Assembly: GCA_037178625.1 (NCBI GenBank)
Contig: CM074132.1
Location: 2,108,001 to 2,172,000, forward strand
Direction of reading: 5' to 3'
DNA: 64,000 nt
Source: Skeletonema tropicum
Lineage: Eukaryota; Bacillariophyta; Thalassiosirophyceae; Thalassiosirales; Thalassiosiraceae
The notes under the pieces are model-generated. The model had not been told where the DNA came from. It searched no databases and saw only the letters and a program-made list of their open reading frames with translations. The translations under genes and the position numbers were made by a program. Shown piece after piece: positions 43,374-55,600 of this stretch (positions are counted from its first letter, which is position 1; every line of letters begins with the position of its first letter).

Positions 43374-44003
43374 AGCAGTATTTGTGGTCGCATATGTAAC
43401 TAATTCATAGAACATCTAACATACAGTGGCAGTGCATAAGTTAGACATATAATACTACATCTACATATTCAGTTGATATATTATGAGCGTATGGAATGTA
43501 ATTGTACTGACTTTCGTGTTGTATTGTGATGAGCACACAATTCATGTAGAAATGAGTAGAGCTCTATTCTACTCTCAGTCTCAGTCACAGTCTCAGTCTC
43601 AGTCTCAGTCTCAGTAATTACTTTTACATACTGTTACAACATAGACATTGAAATCGACTAACATCGAGTTCAACTGGAGGTATGCAGAGGTCTCTGCCTG
43701 TATGAAATTCTTGAAGAGGAGATATGTAGAAGAAGTACATGCGTCTGTAAACGCGTCTATGTATTCTGGGCTGGGTTCCGACAAGTTGAGTACCGGACAG
43801 CCGCGACCCGCCACCCCAGTCAAGCAAGACCAACCACAACCCACAACCAAGAGCCAAGCAGCTCTCTAGCCTGCCTTGCTTTGGATGGGCACTAAGTATT
43901 ATGCTTCTCCCTAATGCTCATAAAATTCAAAGAACAACAATCACAACAGTGAACAAAAAACTTACAAATCACGTCTACATCAAGAAGAACACTACCTATT
44001 ACA

Positions 44004-44759
44004 ATGGCCTACTACACAGCAACCATCACCCGCCCCAAGAACCAACCTATCGGCATCGGCCTCAAGAATGATCCAATCAATGGCCTAATCATTTCAAACA
44101 TCGCTACAGAGGGCGCTCTCGGGGAATCATCCCTCCGAAAAGGAATGAAGCTTCGCACCATCAACAATATTGACGTCAGCGGCCTATCGTCAAAGGAGGC
44201 AGTCACGATACTCAAACAGACAGAGGGTAAACTCATTATATTAGCGGAAAAAGTGGCAGTGCCTTCGCAAATAACTTTCGGACTTAGCCACATACAAGGA
44301 AGGATGACGGACGACATTAATAATGCAATGCCAACAAGTTTCAGCGAAGCAGGTGTTCCATCGACTACGTTTACTCGAATTTACAAACTCGTTGAGAGAG
44401 ATTTGTTACCTGCTGCGTTAGCTCTAAGAGCACACGAAGTAGCTCTAGATAGAGAATTTGATAAATATGTCGGCACGCAGATGGTCACAGGAGGAATTAT
44501 TGGATTCGGTACAGAGTCAGCGCACGAAAAGAAGATGCTTGAGGCTGTATTGAAATCAAGCCACCTAGAACGCAATGTAGATCTAAAGGCAATGGAAGTG
44601 ACGATGCAAGCGAATGCCATGCTTGCCAAGTACAACCTCATGGCTACTGTTGCTCTTGAGTCAGTACCCAACGCCAAGACTTCTCAGGAAAGACAAAATA
44701 CAAGAAAGAGGTATGAAAGGCTCAACGTGGTCGGGCTGAAGTTTCATCAAACTGAGTAA
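44004..44759 (+). CDS. PDZ-domain protein, array copy 5 (mosaic)
   Basis: The protein is the Thr158 form, as in copies 1, 2 and 6. The leader (AATCACGTC) and the tail (GCTCTATTC, extra hexamer) are the variants of copies 3 and 4. This mosaic pattern suggests gene conversion or unequal crossing-over between units, or that Lys158 arose after copies 3 and 5 split. Intact. Confidence 0.85.
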   Translation: MAYYTATITRPKNQPIGIGLKNDPINGLIISNIATEGALGESSLRKGMKLRTINNIDVSGLSSKEAVTILKQTEGKLIILAEKVAVPSQITFGLSHIQGRMTDDINNAMPTSFSEAGVPSTTFTRIYKLVERDLLPAALALRAHEVALDREFDKYVGTQMVTGGIIGFGTESAHEKKMLEAVLKSSHLERNVDLKAMEVTMQANAMLAKYNLMATVALESVPNAKTSQERQNTRKRYERLNVVGLKFHQTE

Positions 44760-45389
44760 AGCAGTATTTGTGGTCGCATATGTAACTAATTCATAGAACA
44801 TCTAACATACAGTGGCAGTGCATAAGTTAGACATATAATACTACATCTACATATTCAGTTGATATATTATGAGCGTATGGAATGTAATTGTACTGACTTT
44901 CGTGTTGTATTGTGATGAGCACACAATTCATGTAGAAATGAGTAGAGCTCTATTCTACTCTCAGTCTCAGTCACAGTCTCAGTCTCAGTCTCAGTCTCAG
45001 TAATTACTTTTACATACTGTTACAACATAGACATTGAAATCGACTAACATCGAGTTCAACTGGAGGTATGCAGAGGTCTCTGCCTGTATGAAATTCTTGA
45101 AGAGGAGATATGTAGAAGAAGTACATGCGTCTGTAAACGCGTCTATGTATTCTGGGCTGGGTTCCGACAAGTTGAGTACCGGACAGCCGCGACCCGCCAC
45201 CCCAGTCAAGCAAGACCAACCACAACCCACAACCAAGAGCCAAGCAGCTCTCTAGCCTGCCTTGCTTTGGATGGGCACTAAGTATTATGCTTCTCCCTAA
45301 TGCTCATAAAATTCAAAGAACAACAATCACAACAGTGAACAAAAAACTTACAAATCACATCTACATCAAGAAGAACACTACCTATTACA

Positions 45390-46145
45390 ATGGCCTACTA
45401 CACAGCAACCATCACCCGCCCCAAGAACCAACCTATCGGCATCGGCCTCAAGAATGATCCAATCAATGGCCTAATCATTTCAAACATCGCTACAGAGGGC
45501 GCTCTCGGGGAATCATCCCTCCGAAAAGGAATGAAGCTTCGCACCATCAACAATATTGACGTCAGCGGCCTATCGTCAAAGGAGGCAGTCACGATACTCA
45601 AACAGACAGAGGGTAAACTCATTATATTAGCGGAAAAAGTGGCAGTGCCTTCGCAAATAACTTTCGGACTTAGCCACATACAAGGAAGGATGACGGACGA
45701 CATTAATAATGCAATGCCAACAAGTTTCAGCGAAGCAGGTGTTCCATCGACTACGTTTACTCGAATTTACAAACTCGTTGAGAGAGATTTGTTACCTGCT
45801 GCGTTAGCTCTAAGAGCACACGAAGTAGCTCTAGATAGAGAATTTGATAAATATGTCGGCACGCAGATGGTCACAGGAGGAATTATTGGATTCGGTACAG
45901 AGTCAGCGCACGAAAAGAAGATGCTTGAGGCTGTATTGAAATCAAGCCACCTAGAACGCAATGTAGATCTAAAGGCAATGGAAGTGACGATGCAAGCGAA
46001 TGCCATGCTTGCCAAGTACAACCTCATGGCTACTGTTGCTCTTGAGTCAGTACCCAACGCCAAGACTTCTCAGGAAAGACAAAATACAAGAAAGAGGTAT
46101 GAAAGGCTCAACGTGGTCGGGCTGAAGTTTCATCAAACTGAGTAA
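45390..46145 (+). CDS. PDZ-domain protein, array copy 6 (last, diverged tail)
   Basis: The protein is the Thr158 form. The leader has the A variant. The tail differs from the other units by a small deletion (GATATATTAGCGTATGCC), only two CAGTCT-type hexamers and a GGTTCCTGCC change. The unit then leaves the repeat sequence after GCGTCTG at about 46485. Its 3' flank therefore probably represents the original single-copy context. Intact. Confidence 0.85.
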   Translation: MAYYTATITRPKNQPIGIGLKNDPINGLIISNIATEGALGESSLRKGMKLRTINNIDVSGLSSKEAVTILKQTEGKLIILAEKVAVPSQITFGLSHIQGRMTDDINNAMPTSFSEAGVPSTTFTRIYKLVERDLLPAALALRAHEVALDREFDKYVGTQMVTGGIIGFGTESAHEKKMLEAVLKSSHLERNVDLKAMEVTMQANAMLAKYNLMATVALESVPNAKTSQERQNTRKRYERLNVVGLKFHQTE

Positions 46146-46686
46146 AGCAGTATTTGTGGTCGCATATGTAACTAATTCATAGAACATCTAACATACAGTG
46201 GCAGTGCATAAGTTAGACATATAATACTACATCTACATATTCAGTTGATATATTAGCGTATGCCATTAATTGTACTGACTTTCGCGTTGTATTGTGATGA
46301 GCACACAATTCATGTAGAAATGAGTAGAGCTCTACTCTACTCTCAGTCTCAGTAATTACAGTTACATACTGTTACAACATAGACATTGAAATCGACTAAC
46401 ATCGAGTTCAACTGGAGGTATGCAGAGGTTCCTGCCTGTATGAAATTCTTGAAGAGGAGATATGTAGAAGAAGTACATGCGTCTGGAAACTTTTTCTCCT
46501 GTTTAACAGGATTCGTTTGTGCTGCTTCTAGGGATCATCTCATCTGTGCGCTTCTCCGAGGGTATTGGTATAAAGTGCTTGCGAAGATCCATTAGCATAA
46601 TATGGTAACGAATTAGTTTCACAATTAATTGCCAAGCTTAATTGCCACGCGAACTCATTCGATCTGTTAGAAAAATGATTAAACAA

Positions 46687-49600
46687 TTAGTACAGCATAC
46701 TTCCGAAGTATCCGGCCAAATCGGGAGTTGATATGGAATTCTTCACCCCTTTGACATCTTCATGAGCCCCCAGGCGGCTGAGGTATTGAATCTTCTTTAA
46801 ACCAACACTTGGACAGCGATCATTCTTAAACTTGACTTCTTCACTATCATTCGTAGATAACTCAACACACATGAGCTCAAAGCGGAGAGATATTCTAATA
46901 CGAGCAAACCAAGTAATGCCATCTTTTCCTGCTCGAAGAGGAACCCATTCTTCGATTTGCCCACCACTGCCCAAGGACTCGAGATTGATATCCGCGCCAC
47001 CTAACTCAGTATCACTCATGAATTTCTTTTCGTAAGCGGTTAATTGCAGACAAGTAGGCGGCCCCTTGAAGAGGGATTCTCTATCTGCATCAAAACTCTT
47101 CCCTTCGCAGTTGACAAACTCAGGCAAGGGAAATCGAAATCGCACCAAACTGCCCCACGACGCGGGTGCATTGAGACCAGAGCTTTTGGAAATCTTTCGC
47201 GGTTGAGTACAAGCACTATCTAGTGACCGTGCCTTGTGATTCAGAGGAGCAGAAGAGCCCTGTCGCTTTAATCGCAGCAACGCATAAGCTGTAAGAGAAG
47301 ACGAGCCGCTTGGCGATGTGACATTCTTCAGATCCAGAAGTTCGACTTGCAACAGTGCCAAGAATCGTTGAGGCAAGTTGAGGCGTCTGAACAATGAATT
47401 TCCATACAAGTGTTGCCTGATGCTGTTTTCGTAAGGAGACGACTCTAATAAAAATCCCCCTTTCATAAGCAAATCTCCTCCTGCATCACGCTCCCATGGT
47501 GGATGCGCCGAGCACAGAGCTTTTGTCAAAGCAATGCCTCCCTTCAAAGTACTCCATAAGCCTAATAAGTGAAGACCTCCAGTAGAACGGACGATCTTTT
47601 CACACGAGCCAGCTATCTGGCCAACACTCAACGTTTGATAACGAGCACGGCCGAGGGCAGCATTTGCAGTTTCACCCGCTTTCGATTCAAGTGCCTCTAC
47701 TTCCCATGGATCGACAAACCTGTACCGAGATTCAGTAGCTGGATGAGTAGCAGCGTAACTCTTTGGAATAGAGAGATCAGTCGAAGTTATTGGCTCAATA
47801 ATTCGCATCGATTCCATCATCGCAAGCTTCTTCTCGGCATCGGACTGATCTTTGCTTACTCCATTTGATACCATCCACTTCACAGCATCATTCTTGCCGA
47901 ACAGAACGACAATAACACTATTGCCAGCTTCCCCTACTCTCAAAGTGCGGAACTCTACACCTGAGCCTGCTTGAATCATGCGACGTATCAATGAATCCCC
48001 ACCAGTTATGAAACTTGAATGTTCAATCGGCATATCTGTGTTTCTTCGACTACAGACGACATTGACAAGGCTGAAGGATTCCGATCAACATCACACATTA
48101 GAGGTGCGATTTCGTCGATAATATCAATTTCCTTTGATCGGACCCAGTTAAGGAGCGGTCGAACCATGCGGCACGCAACACCGATGACTTCTTCTTCGTC
48201 CATCTCCAATGACCCCTCTGAGATACTCCCATCAAAGTCATCACTCAAAGTTTCATCCAGACCTGTCTTGGGCATAGCAGAAGAAATCTCATCCTCGTCT
48301 TCAGCGGCAGCAAGTGCACACAACTGTTTCCTCAGTTCAGTAAGAAATATCAACTGCGCGAACAATCCAAAACATCTCTCCAAAGATAAGCCACTAGTTC
48401 CTCTGTCACGTACACAATCATCAATATTAGAAACTTTGATTTTGCTCGAGCCTTGAAATTGAAAAAAGTCACTTCTCGAGTGTAAAGCCATTTTGCGAAA
48501 CAAAAACGAATTGGGCGACGGCAGTGTCCCCCTTTCTTTGATGACTCCTTTAATAGGAGGGTCGTTGAATCTCAGAGCAAACGGGAGGGATTCCGAAACT
48601 GCATGCAACAGCTTCACCAAAGTAACAAAGGGACCAAAAGAACCGCAACGAAAGCCAGAATCGGTCAATCGAACAATGGCATGCTGTACGACATCATCGC
48701 GTTTCACAATCTTTCTTGGAGCTTGTGACGTCTCATCGGATGAGTGCTTAGCTTTGTCGATCGTTCCAGCTTCGTCATAGTTCGTCGCTGGTGTCGGTTC
48801 TGTGGGAACAAGATTCGTTCTGAAACTGAGTGTGAAGACACCTGGATCCTGGGTATGTGGGCGAATCAAAAATTGACCGGGCTTTCCATCACGTAGCATT
48901 TCAGTCGCCTCATCACGACGGCAATCAACAAGGAATTCCCAGCCCCCACTGCTGACGCCGTCTATACCGTCAATTACATTATCGTTGACCACAATAATTT
49001 TCATACTCTTCCAAAGGTTCTTGCCTGCATCAAAGTCCATTGGATAATCAGGCTCTGCTTTCAACAGGGTATTTAAGCTTTGATGACAACGACCCCACGA
49101 CGAAGTAGCGATGCCGATGCGAATGGCAAGAACTGTTTCTTTCACTGCCTTGACTGACATTTCAAACGCACCTCCTCTGTGGAGCCAGAGACACAATTCT
49201 AACTGCCAAACAATATTCGCAGATTCACGCCGACCAAACTGACTTGATACGTAGTACTTGGTATCATCTTCGTCAACAATGGTGTCATTAGCCAACCCAA
49301 GAAATTCAGCGCTGTTCGTTTGACGAGATGCAGCATCTCTAACGAGATCTTCTATAACATCTACTCTCCCCAATAAACACTGTAACAGCACTGCAAAGAT
49401 AAGCCTGCGTGGTTTCAACGAGGGAGAAAGCAGCTCCCATGCTTGTTGAATGATTTTGTTTTCATCGATTTGAAATTCTTCGCTCAGTTCAGAGGCGCAA
49501 TTGAAGACTGAATTTAGCAAACCTTGACTGTCACAAGAATTGTGGAGAACTTCTGCTGCTCCTGTCGGAGTTAAAGGATGGCTCCGATGTGAAAAGAGCT

Positions 49601-52600
49601 CCATATCTACAAACTGCAGATCACCGTGAAAGCTTGACACTATTCGCGCCATCTCTCTCAACAGAGTGCGTGCTGCGACAACATTGATCAGTCGCTCTCG
49701 CCACTCACTCCAAATAACCGGGAAATCAGGAATAGGTATGTCCCTTTCTACTTGGGGCTCCGCGGCGACTACAGCAGCCCTTGGAGGGCGTTGGGAGCTT
49801 CTAACTTTCGACTTTTGAGGAGCTGCATCAAACGAATCAAATATTGACGATGACATTTCAGCTGCCTGCTTTGGTGCTGGCTTTGGCTTCTGAGGAGCTG
49901 CATCAAACGAATCAAATATTGACGATGACATTTCAGCTGCCTGCTTTGGGGCTGGCTTGGGCTTCTGCGGAGCTGCATCAAACGAATCAAATATTGACGA
50001 TGACACTTCACCTGTCTGCTTTTGTGCTGGCTTGGGCTTCTGCGGAGCTGCATCGAAAGAATCAAATATTGACGATGACATTTCAGCTGCCTGCTTTGGA
50101 GCTGGCTTTGGCTTCTGAGGAGCTGCATCGAAAGAATCAAATATTGATGATGACATTTCAGCTGCCTGCTTTGGTGCTGGCTTGGGCTTCTGCGGAGCTG
50201 CATCGAAAGAATCAAATATTGATGATGACATTTCAGCTGCCTGCTTTGGTGCTGGCTTGGGCTTCTGAGGAGCTGCATCGAAAGAATCAAATATTGACGA
50301 TGACATTTCAGCTGCCTGCTTTGGTGCTGGCCTGGGCTTCTGAGGAGCTGCATCGAAAGAATCAAATATTGACGAAGCCGGCTGGCTGGTTGGGGCTGGA
50401 TCAAATGAATCGAATATTGAAGATGAAGGAGCCGCTTGCTGAGCAGATCTTGTTTGCGTTCGCTGCTGTGGAGCGGTATCAAATGAATCGAATATTGAAG
50501 ATGCAGAAGACTGTGCCCCTGCCACAGACCCAGATGATTTTGTACTTCCATTGCTAGTAGCAGAGCAGGTGGGCTTCTGTTCATAGAGCGGATCAGCTAT
50601 TCGTCGTAAAATACGCATAGAAGGAATCTCTATTCCACACCGCCCTAGTGCTCTAGACACAAGCAGTGCTGATGACCATAATACACGCTTGTTCGGGTTG
50701 AGACCTTTCAACAATATTGGCCCAGAACAGAAATTGATTACCGCGTTAGCTCTGCGAAGGACGCCGCTGCTTGATACATCTGATATACTTTTATCACAAC
50801 TCAAAGAAGGTAGCGAAACGTCCTGCAAAGCGACAGTAGCGTTCTCGCCCATTACTGGTACGTGAGCGAGCCGCAACTTTGCTTGGTTTTGACGTCCAAG
50901 CCACAGGAGCTTCAAAGACTCGAGGCAAACGTCATCTACGTTTGCAGCCTTATATTCGAGGACTGCCCGTGCGTGTGGGCCCAGTTCAGGCTTCCATTCT
51001 TTAAAGCTGACGACAGTTTCTTCACCAATATCTATTACATTGCCTCCAGATCCGGCAAACCCCCCACCACCACCCATATTGCTAAGGTTGAATCCCCCAC
51101 CAATGGTGAGACCATTCCCAGTAGGAGCGCATGACTTCAACGCATTCTCGATGAGTCTAGCGATGAAAAAGGCAAGAGGAGTATCATGCAGCTTTAGCCT
51201 AATGATATCCAACGCAGACTTGATCATGGGTGGTTCCGCAAGCAAAAAGAATGAGGCAGCAGAAGCATACTTCCGCTTCCGAAGCAAGCTGTACGCATTC
51301 TTCTCTGCAGAGTTGCGACCTCTATCGGAAGAGAAATCATGGTCAGATATGAATTTGAAGAACTTCTTTCCTGAATCAGACCTATCTGTTGCAGCGATGG
51401 CCTTTAATTTCTTCATGTTTCGCATCGCAATATAGTAAAGAGCGCAGTCCATGACGCTCCTTGTGTCTTTGTATATTGTTTGGGCAATTTCTTCGGCAAT
51501 GACTACTAAGTCTTTCTGGGAGCGTAACCAAAAAGGAAGGCCAACGGAACGTGCAGTATCCCAGCTGAACTTTTCACCTACTGGACGACAAGAATTCACC
51601 AGCAGTTTTTGGCAATCACTCATAAGAGCTGATAAGCATCCGGCAGAAGCAATATTGTCAAAATTCGCCATCTCTCCTTCTAGAGTCGAGCTTGATTTTT
51701 TCTGACTTGTGAGCATCCTTCCACCTACGTAGGAAGGCATTGCGTTTTCTGACTTAGCTGTGCTACCGTTGGAAGCGCTTTCGTTTCGTTTGTCAAGCAT
51801 ATTTCGCATCAGTGATACGCAGAAAACACAAAGTTGGGCGTACGAGTCCAACTTTTTGAATGTGGGTGGATTAGCCAGGACTTCTCCTATTGCCCAAATG
51901 CAACGAAGCTCTTCCATTGTCAATGTCTGTAACGGGGTCGGCAATCTATTCAAGTTTGTCGACTTCCTGCTTTCTGGCGACATAGCCAACATAAATTCCC
52001 TGCTTCGATTAATTTGTGGCTTCTCTAACTCATCTGGGGATTCCTTGACGACAACGTTTAGGGTGGATTGTAGCTCAGAGCGGAGAAGCGTACCTTCTGA
52101 TTGCTCCTTACCTACACGTTGCGGGTTCAAAGAGAGTGACGCTATCAAAGCGGCCGCTGAGACTTCTTCTTCTTCATCTTCATTCGAAGCAAGGCTTTTA
52201 TCATTCAATACTCGAAACGGTGGGTTTGACAAAGACCCATGACCGACCCATGACGGCCTCGAAGTTTCGTCGGAATTCATCCATTGCGAGAGCCAACTGT
52301 ACATACCACGTACGTAACTATTCAGAGCCAACTTTGTTCCATCTTCCTCAGTGCAAATGCTAGCTAAGATCGATTCAGGATGCCAACCAGAACGCAGTCG
52401 TGTCTGCTCATCATTCACTGGAATAGCGCTACGTAATGCTGTGACCAAGTGAGGGAATACATCAATAGGACTAGACGACCTCAAGCAAAGCTTCTCTGCA
52501 TAAGATAGCACCGTTATCACCCCCCATGTATTTTGAAAGCAGGAGCGGTGATACAACAATGCTGCACTTCGAGTAAAAACCAAGAGCCATGGGAAGGCGT

Positions 52601-55600
52601 CCTCAAATCCACTCGAAACCCAACAAAAGTCAAGAATAACTTCGCCATCAAATCCACTGACATCGCTCAGAGATATCGTTGAAGTGCTGTACTCAGTTGA
52701 TTCGATGTTTTTGTCACTATTCATGTAGAGAGAGTACGGGAGACTAGAAAAGATCTTCAACTCCTTGCACCGTCCAACACGTTCCATATACCCAAATAAT
52801 TCTAAAGAAAATGGTCTCAGGATGATAGAATCAGAAGAATCGGTTTTGTCTTTCCCTGACACGTTGACGTTGTTGTACAAATTGAATATAGACGAATGTT
52901 GCCGGAAAGAGGAAGTGAGCATAGGTCGGGAATCGAGTTCATTCGGTGCGCCGCTGTATATATCAATGAATAAAAGAGCAACGCTGCCATTGGAATCACT
53001 AACTGCTACCAGCCACCCTTTATCAGTAGAGCTTACGAACGTAATTGACTGAATTGATGCATCATTTCCACTATCATCCATAGTGTCAGATCCCATCACA
53101 TCGAATCTTGCATTTTCTGGATCAATATCTAGAAGCGCTTCTAATCGGGCTGCTTTAATTGTCCTCTCTCCAGGAACAGACCATATCACCAACGCTCCAC
53201 CGTACATGTTGTTTGAAACAACCGCACCTTTTCCAAAGTTCCACGGAAGCAACAGCATAGCAGGAGAAAAATCAGATCGTGCCGAACTTGGGGAAGTGAT
53301 TGCGTCTCGAACAACAGCTATGATGCGACCAAATTCCTGCTGATACTCGGCATCGGCCCCAACCTCAACAGTAGCTAAGCTTCCGTCATCAATGCCTTCG
53401 ATAATCACTTTCGAACCTTTCGAGTCGGGAGTTTTTGTGCCTGTACTCGAACGCTTGCTGCCTTTGCTGCCTCTGGAAGCAATAGATGCCGGTAGCATAC
53501 TTGACAATCTCCTCCCTCGACACTTCCGGAACCGCATGCGCAATGGTTCTCCGTGGGAGTCAAATCCAATCTGTCGAACAGTAGCAATTGTATCCTCAAA
53601 TCGATAACCCTCCAGAATAACGTCATTGACAGCAATCAGCTCATCCCCCAACGTGATAGCACCACATCGCTCAGCCGGTAACCGCCCTCCCGATAGAGGA
53701 TGCTTCTTGAATGAGCCAGCTATGGCAGCCATGCCTTGCGCTTGAGCCTCTAATCGGAGTCCTAATCCAAAATCAGGATGAGGTGCAACAACCACTTCAT
53801 ACTCTGCCCTCCGATCTTCACTGTGGAAGCTGTCTTGAGACAAAAGCACATCATCATCTTCTAACATACCAAAATCTGAGTACACACTGCTTCCACGACT
53901 TTCGGAGCCATCAAATGGATCATAACTGGGCATAGGGGGCTCCAATGCACTCCATGGAGGTGGCATCTCGTACACAATTAATGTGCCCCCCTGAGTCAAA
54001 GCCACGAGACGCGGTGGTCCTCCAAAATTCTCGTCCGGCCACCAATGAAGACTTGCTATAGCATGCTTATCAAATGTCGGCGGCGGTTGTAAGTTGTCTG
54101 GAGATACCTTTTGATGAAGACCAGGAACAGACAAAGACGGCAAACGAATCGGTAAGGGTGTGAGACTGAGGTCGCTCAATTGCTCTACTTGCTCTAACGT
54201 ATTGCTCCGCCTTTCCAAATTGATGGCCCCATGTCTTCTCCATAACAATTCAATTGATCTGTTATCCAAGGCAGCTCTTGCACACAGCCGGCTCCCAGAT
54301 TCATATTCAAGATTTGCACATGGCAGTTTTGACATCAGCCTGCTAACTCTCCGTTCCGGCATTGACATGACGTATCGCATGGGAGCCCCAAATTCCATTG
54401 CACCAAAATCTCTATCCCCCCACAAGGGCATTTCTATCTGAGCCAGACAATCTACTCGTGAATATGAAGATGTAATTCTAATCTCGGAAGGAGGAATATG
54501 TGTCCCACCCAAATCAGAGCCATCACCGACCCAACGCGGCCCTGCCCCCGTCTGCGAGGCACCCGGTGCAGCCGTGGCAGCTCCGACACCACTCGAACCA
54601 CCAAACGCGCTTGATCCTGGTTTGTCATTCCCTGCATCTCCTGATCCAGAATTCTTCTTCAAATCAGGCTCCCATGGATCCCACACAGGCCATATTCCTT
54701 CTACATCCATAAAATTCCCACCGTCATCTTCTGCCAGCAAAACTTCTTCATTCAACGAACCCGGGGGTAAAATTGCTGCCACACTCTCAAAATGAGCGGG
54801 CAATGCATCATCTCCACCAGTTTTCATATAACTTAATCTCGACAATCGAAGCGCTGGGAACGCATTACGGAATGTCAATTCAGCAATCCATGCACCCGCA
54901 TGTGTTCCTGGAACAGAGTGGGATGGAAGTGAGGAAGATGTCTGCGCATAATTGTTGTAGTAGTGGTGGTTGCTTAATAGGACACGGTTGATGCCTCCCG
55001 AGGCATCAGACGCAACGGACGTATCGGAAGATTGTGTGTGTGTCGACGTTTGCATATTGGGTTGCTGGGATTGCTGAGTGGATGATGTATGTCCAGTAGA
55101 AACTGAGGCATCTGCTCTATCCTTCGGATTAGGTGTAAGTTTCCCATCGTCCTTCTTTTTCTTCTTTGTTTCGTTGGTAGGTGAAGAATCTAAATCACCA
55201 ATATTGGCAGCACTAATCCCTCGCACCCAATCAGCTCGACTCTTCGGGGGAGACGTCCAATGCATCAATTGTCTCCAACTATTTTGACTAAATATCCGCA
55301 CTGAACAATCTTTTGAGCAATAAGTTAGTAACAAATCATTCCCCTCCTCCTGCTCATTCCAGCCAGAGTTGTGATGAAGTGCAGATGTACGTGTACCAAA
55401 CCCACGAAAGGATAGACGTGTTACGGGAGAAGAGTGAACAAGAAATTGACCCGGTTTGTAGAGTATTCCAGTAGCTGCTGGTATTGGGCTTTTCACTCTC
55501 GTCCCACTCTGCTCTTTCTTTGCTGCACTAGTAGATCCACCATCTCCAAACACGCTGTCCATCAACCCATCAAAATTATTCCGATTCTTTGGCGTTGGCA

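Larger units (their letters stand above)
38338..46485 (+). repeat. Six-unit tandem array of about 1.38 kb, each unit with a PDZ-protein gene
   Basis: The CCTTGCTTTGGATGGGCACT start recurs at 38341, 39721, 41102, 42488, 43874 and 45260, giving units of 1380, 1381, 1386, 1386 and 1386 bp. Unit 6 breaks off at about 46485. Each unit has 130 bp of leader, a complete gene and about 500 bp of tail. The units are nearly identical; variable sites are few. In the leader, units 1, 2 and 6 have AATCACATC and units 3, 4 and 5 have AATCACGTC. Codon 158 is Lys in units 3 and 4 and Thr elsewhere. The tail has GCTCTATTC in 3-5 and GCTCTACTC in 1, 2 and 6. One extra CAGTCT-type hexamer in units 3-5 gives most of the length difference. 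Units 1-5 end in a 123-bp piece (39595-39717 in unit 1) that is absent after unit 6 and before unit 1. This is recent duplication by unequal exchange with mosaic units. Confidence 0.95.

Noticed and set aside
38338..46485. CRISPR-like array
   Set aside because: The units are 1.38 kb with complete genes and eukaryotic context; there are no short repeats with unique spacers.
49844..50557. A 237-codon plus-strand frame with repeats (QLPALVLALASEELH-type)
   Set aside because: It is the antisense of the SIFDSFD repeat tract in the giant gene; repetition keeps it open.
53510..53806. Common origin of the giant gene's PDZ domain and the neighbouring PDZ array
   Set aside because: The two domains share only family features (FGLGL versus IGIGL loops) and differ in length and the rest of the sequence, so proximity looks accidental.
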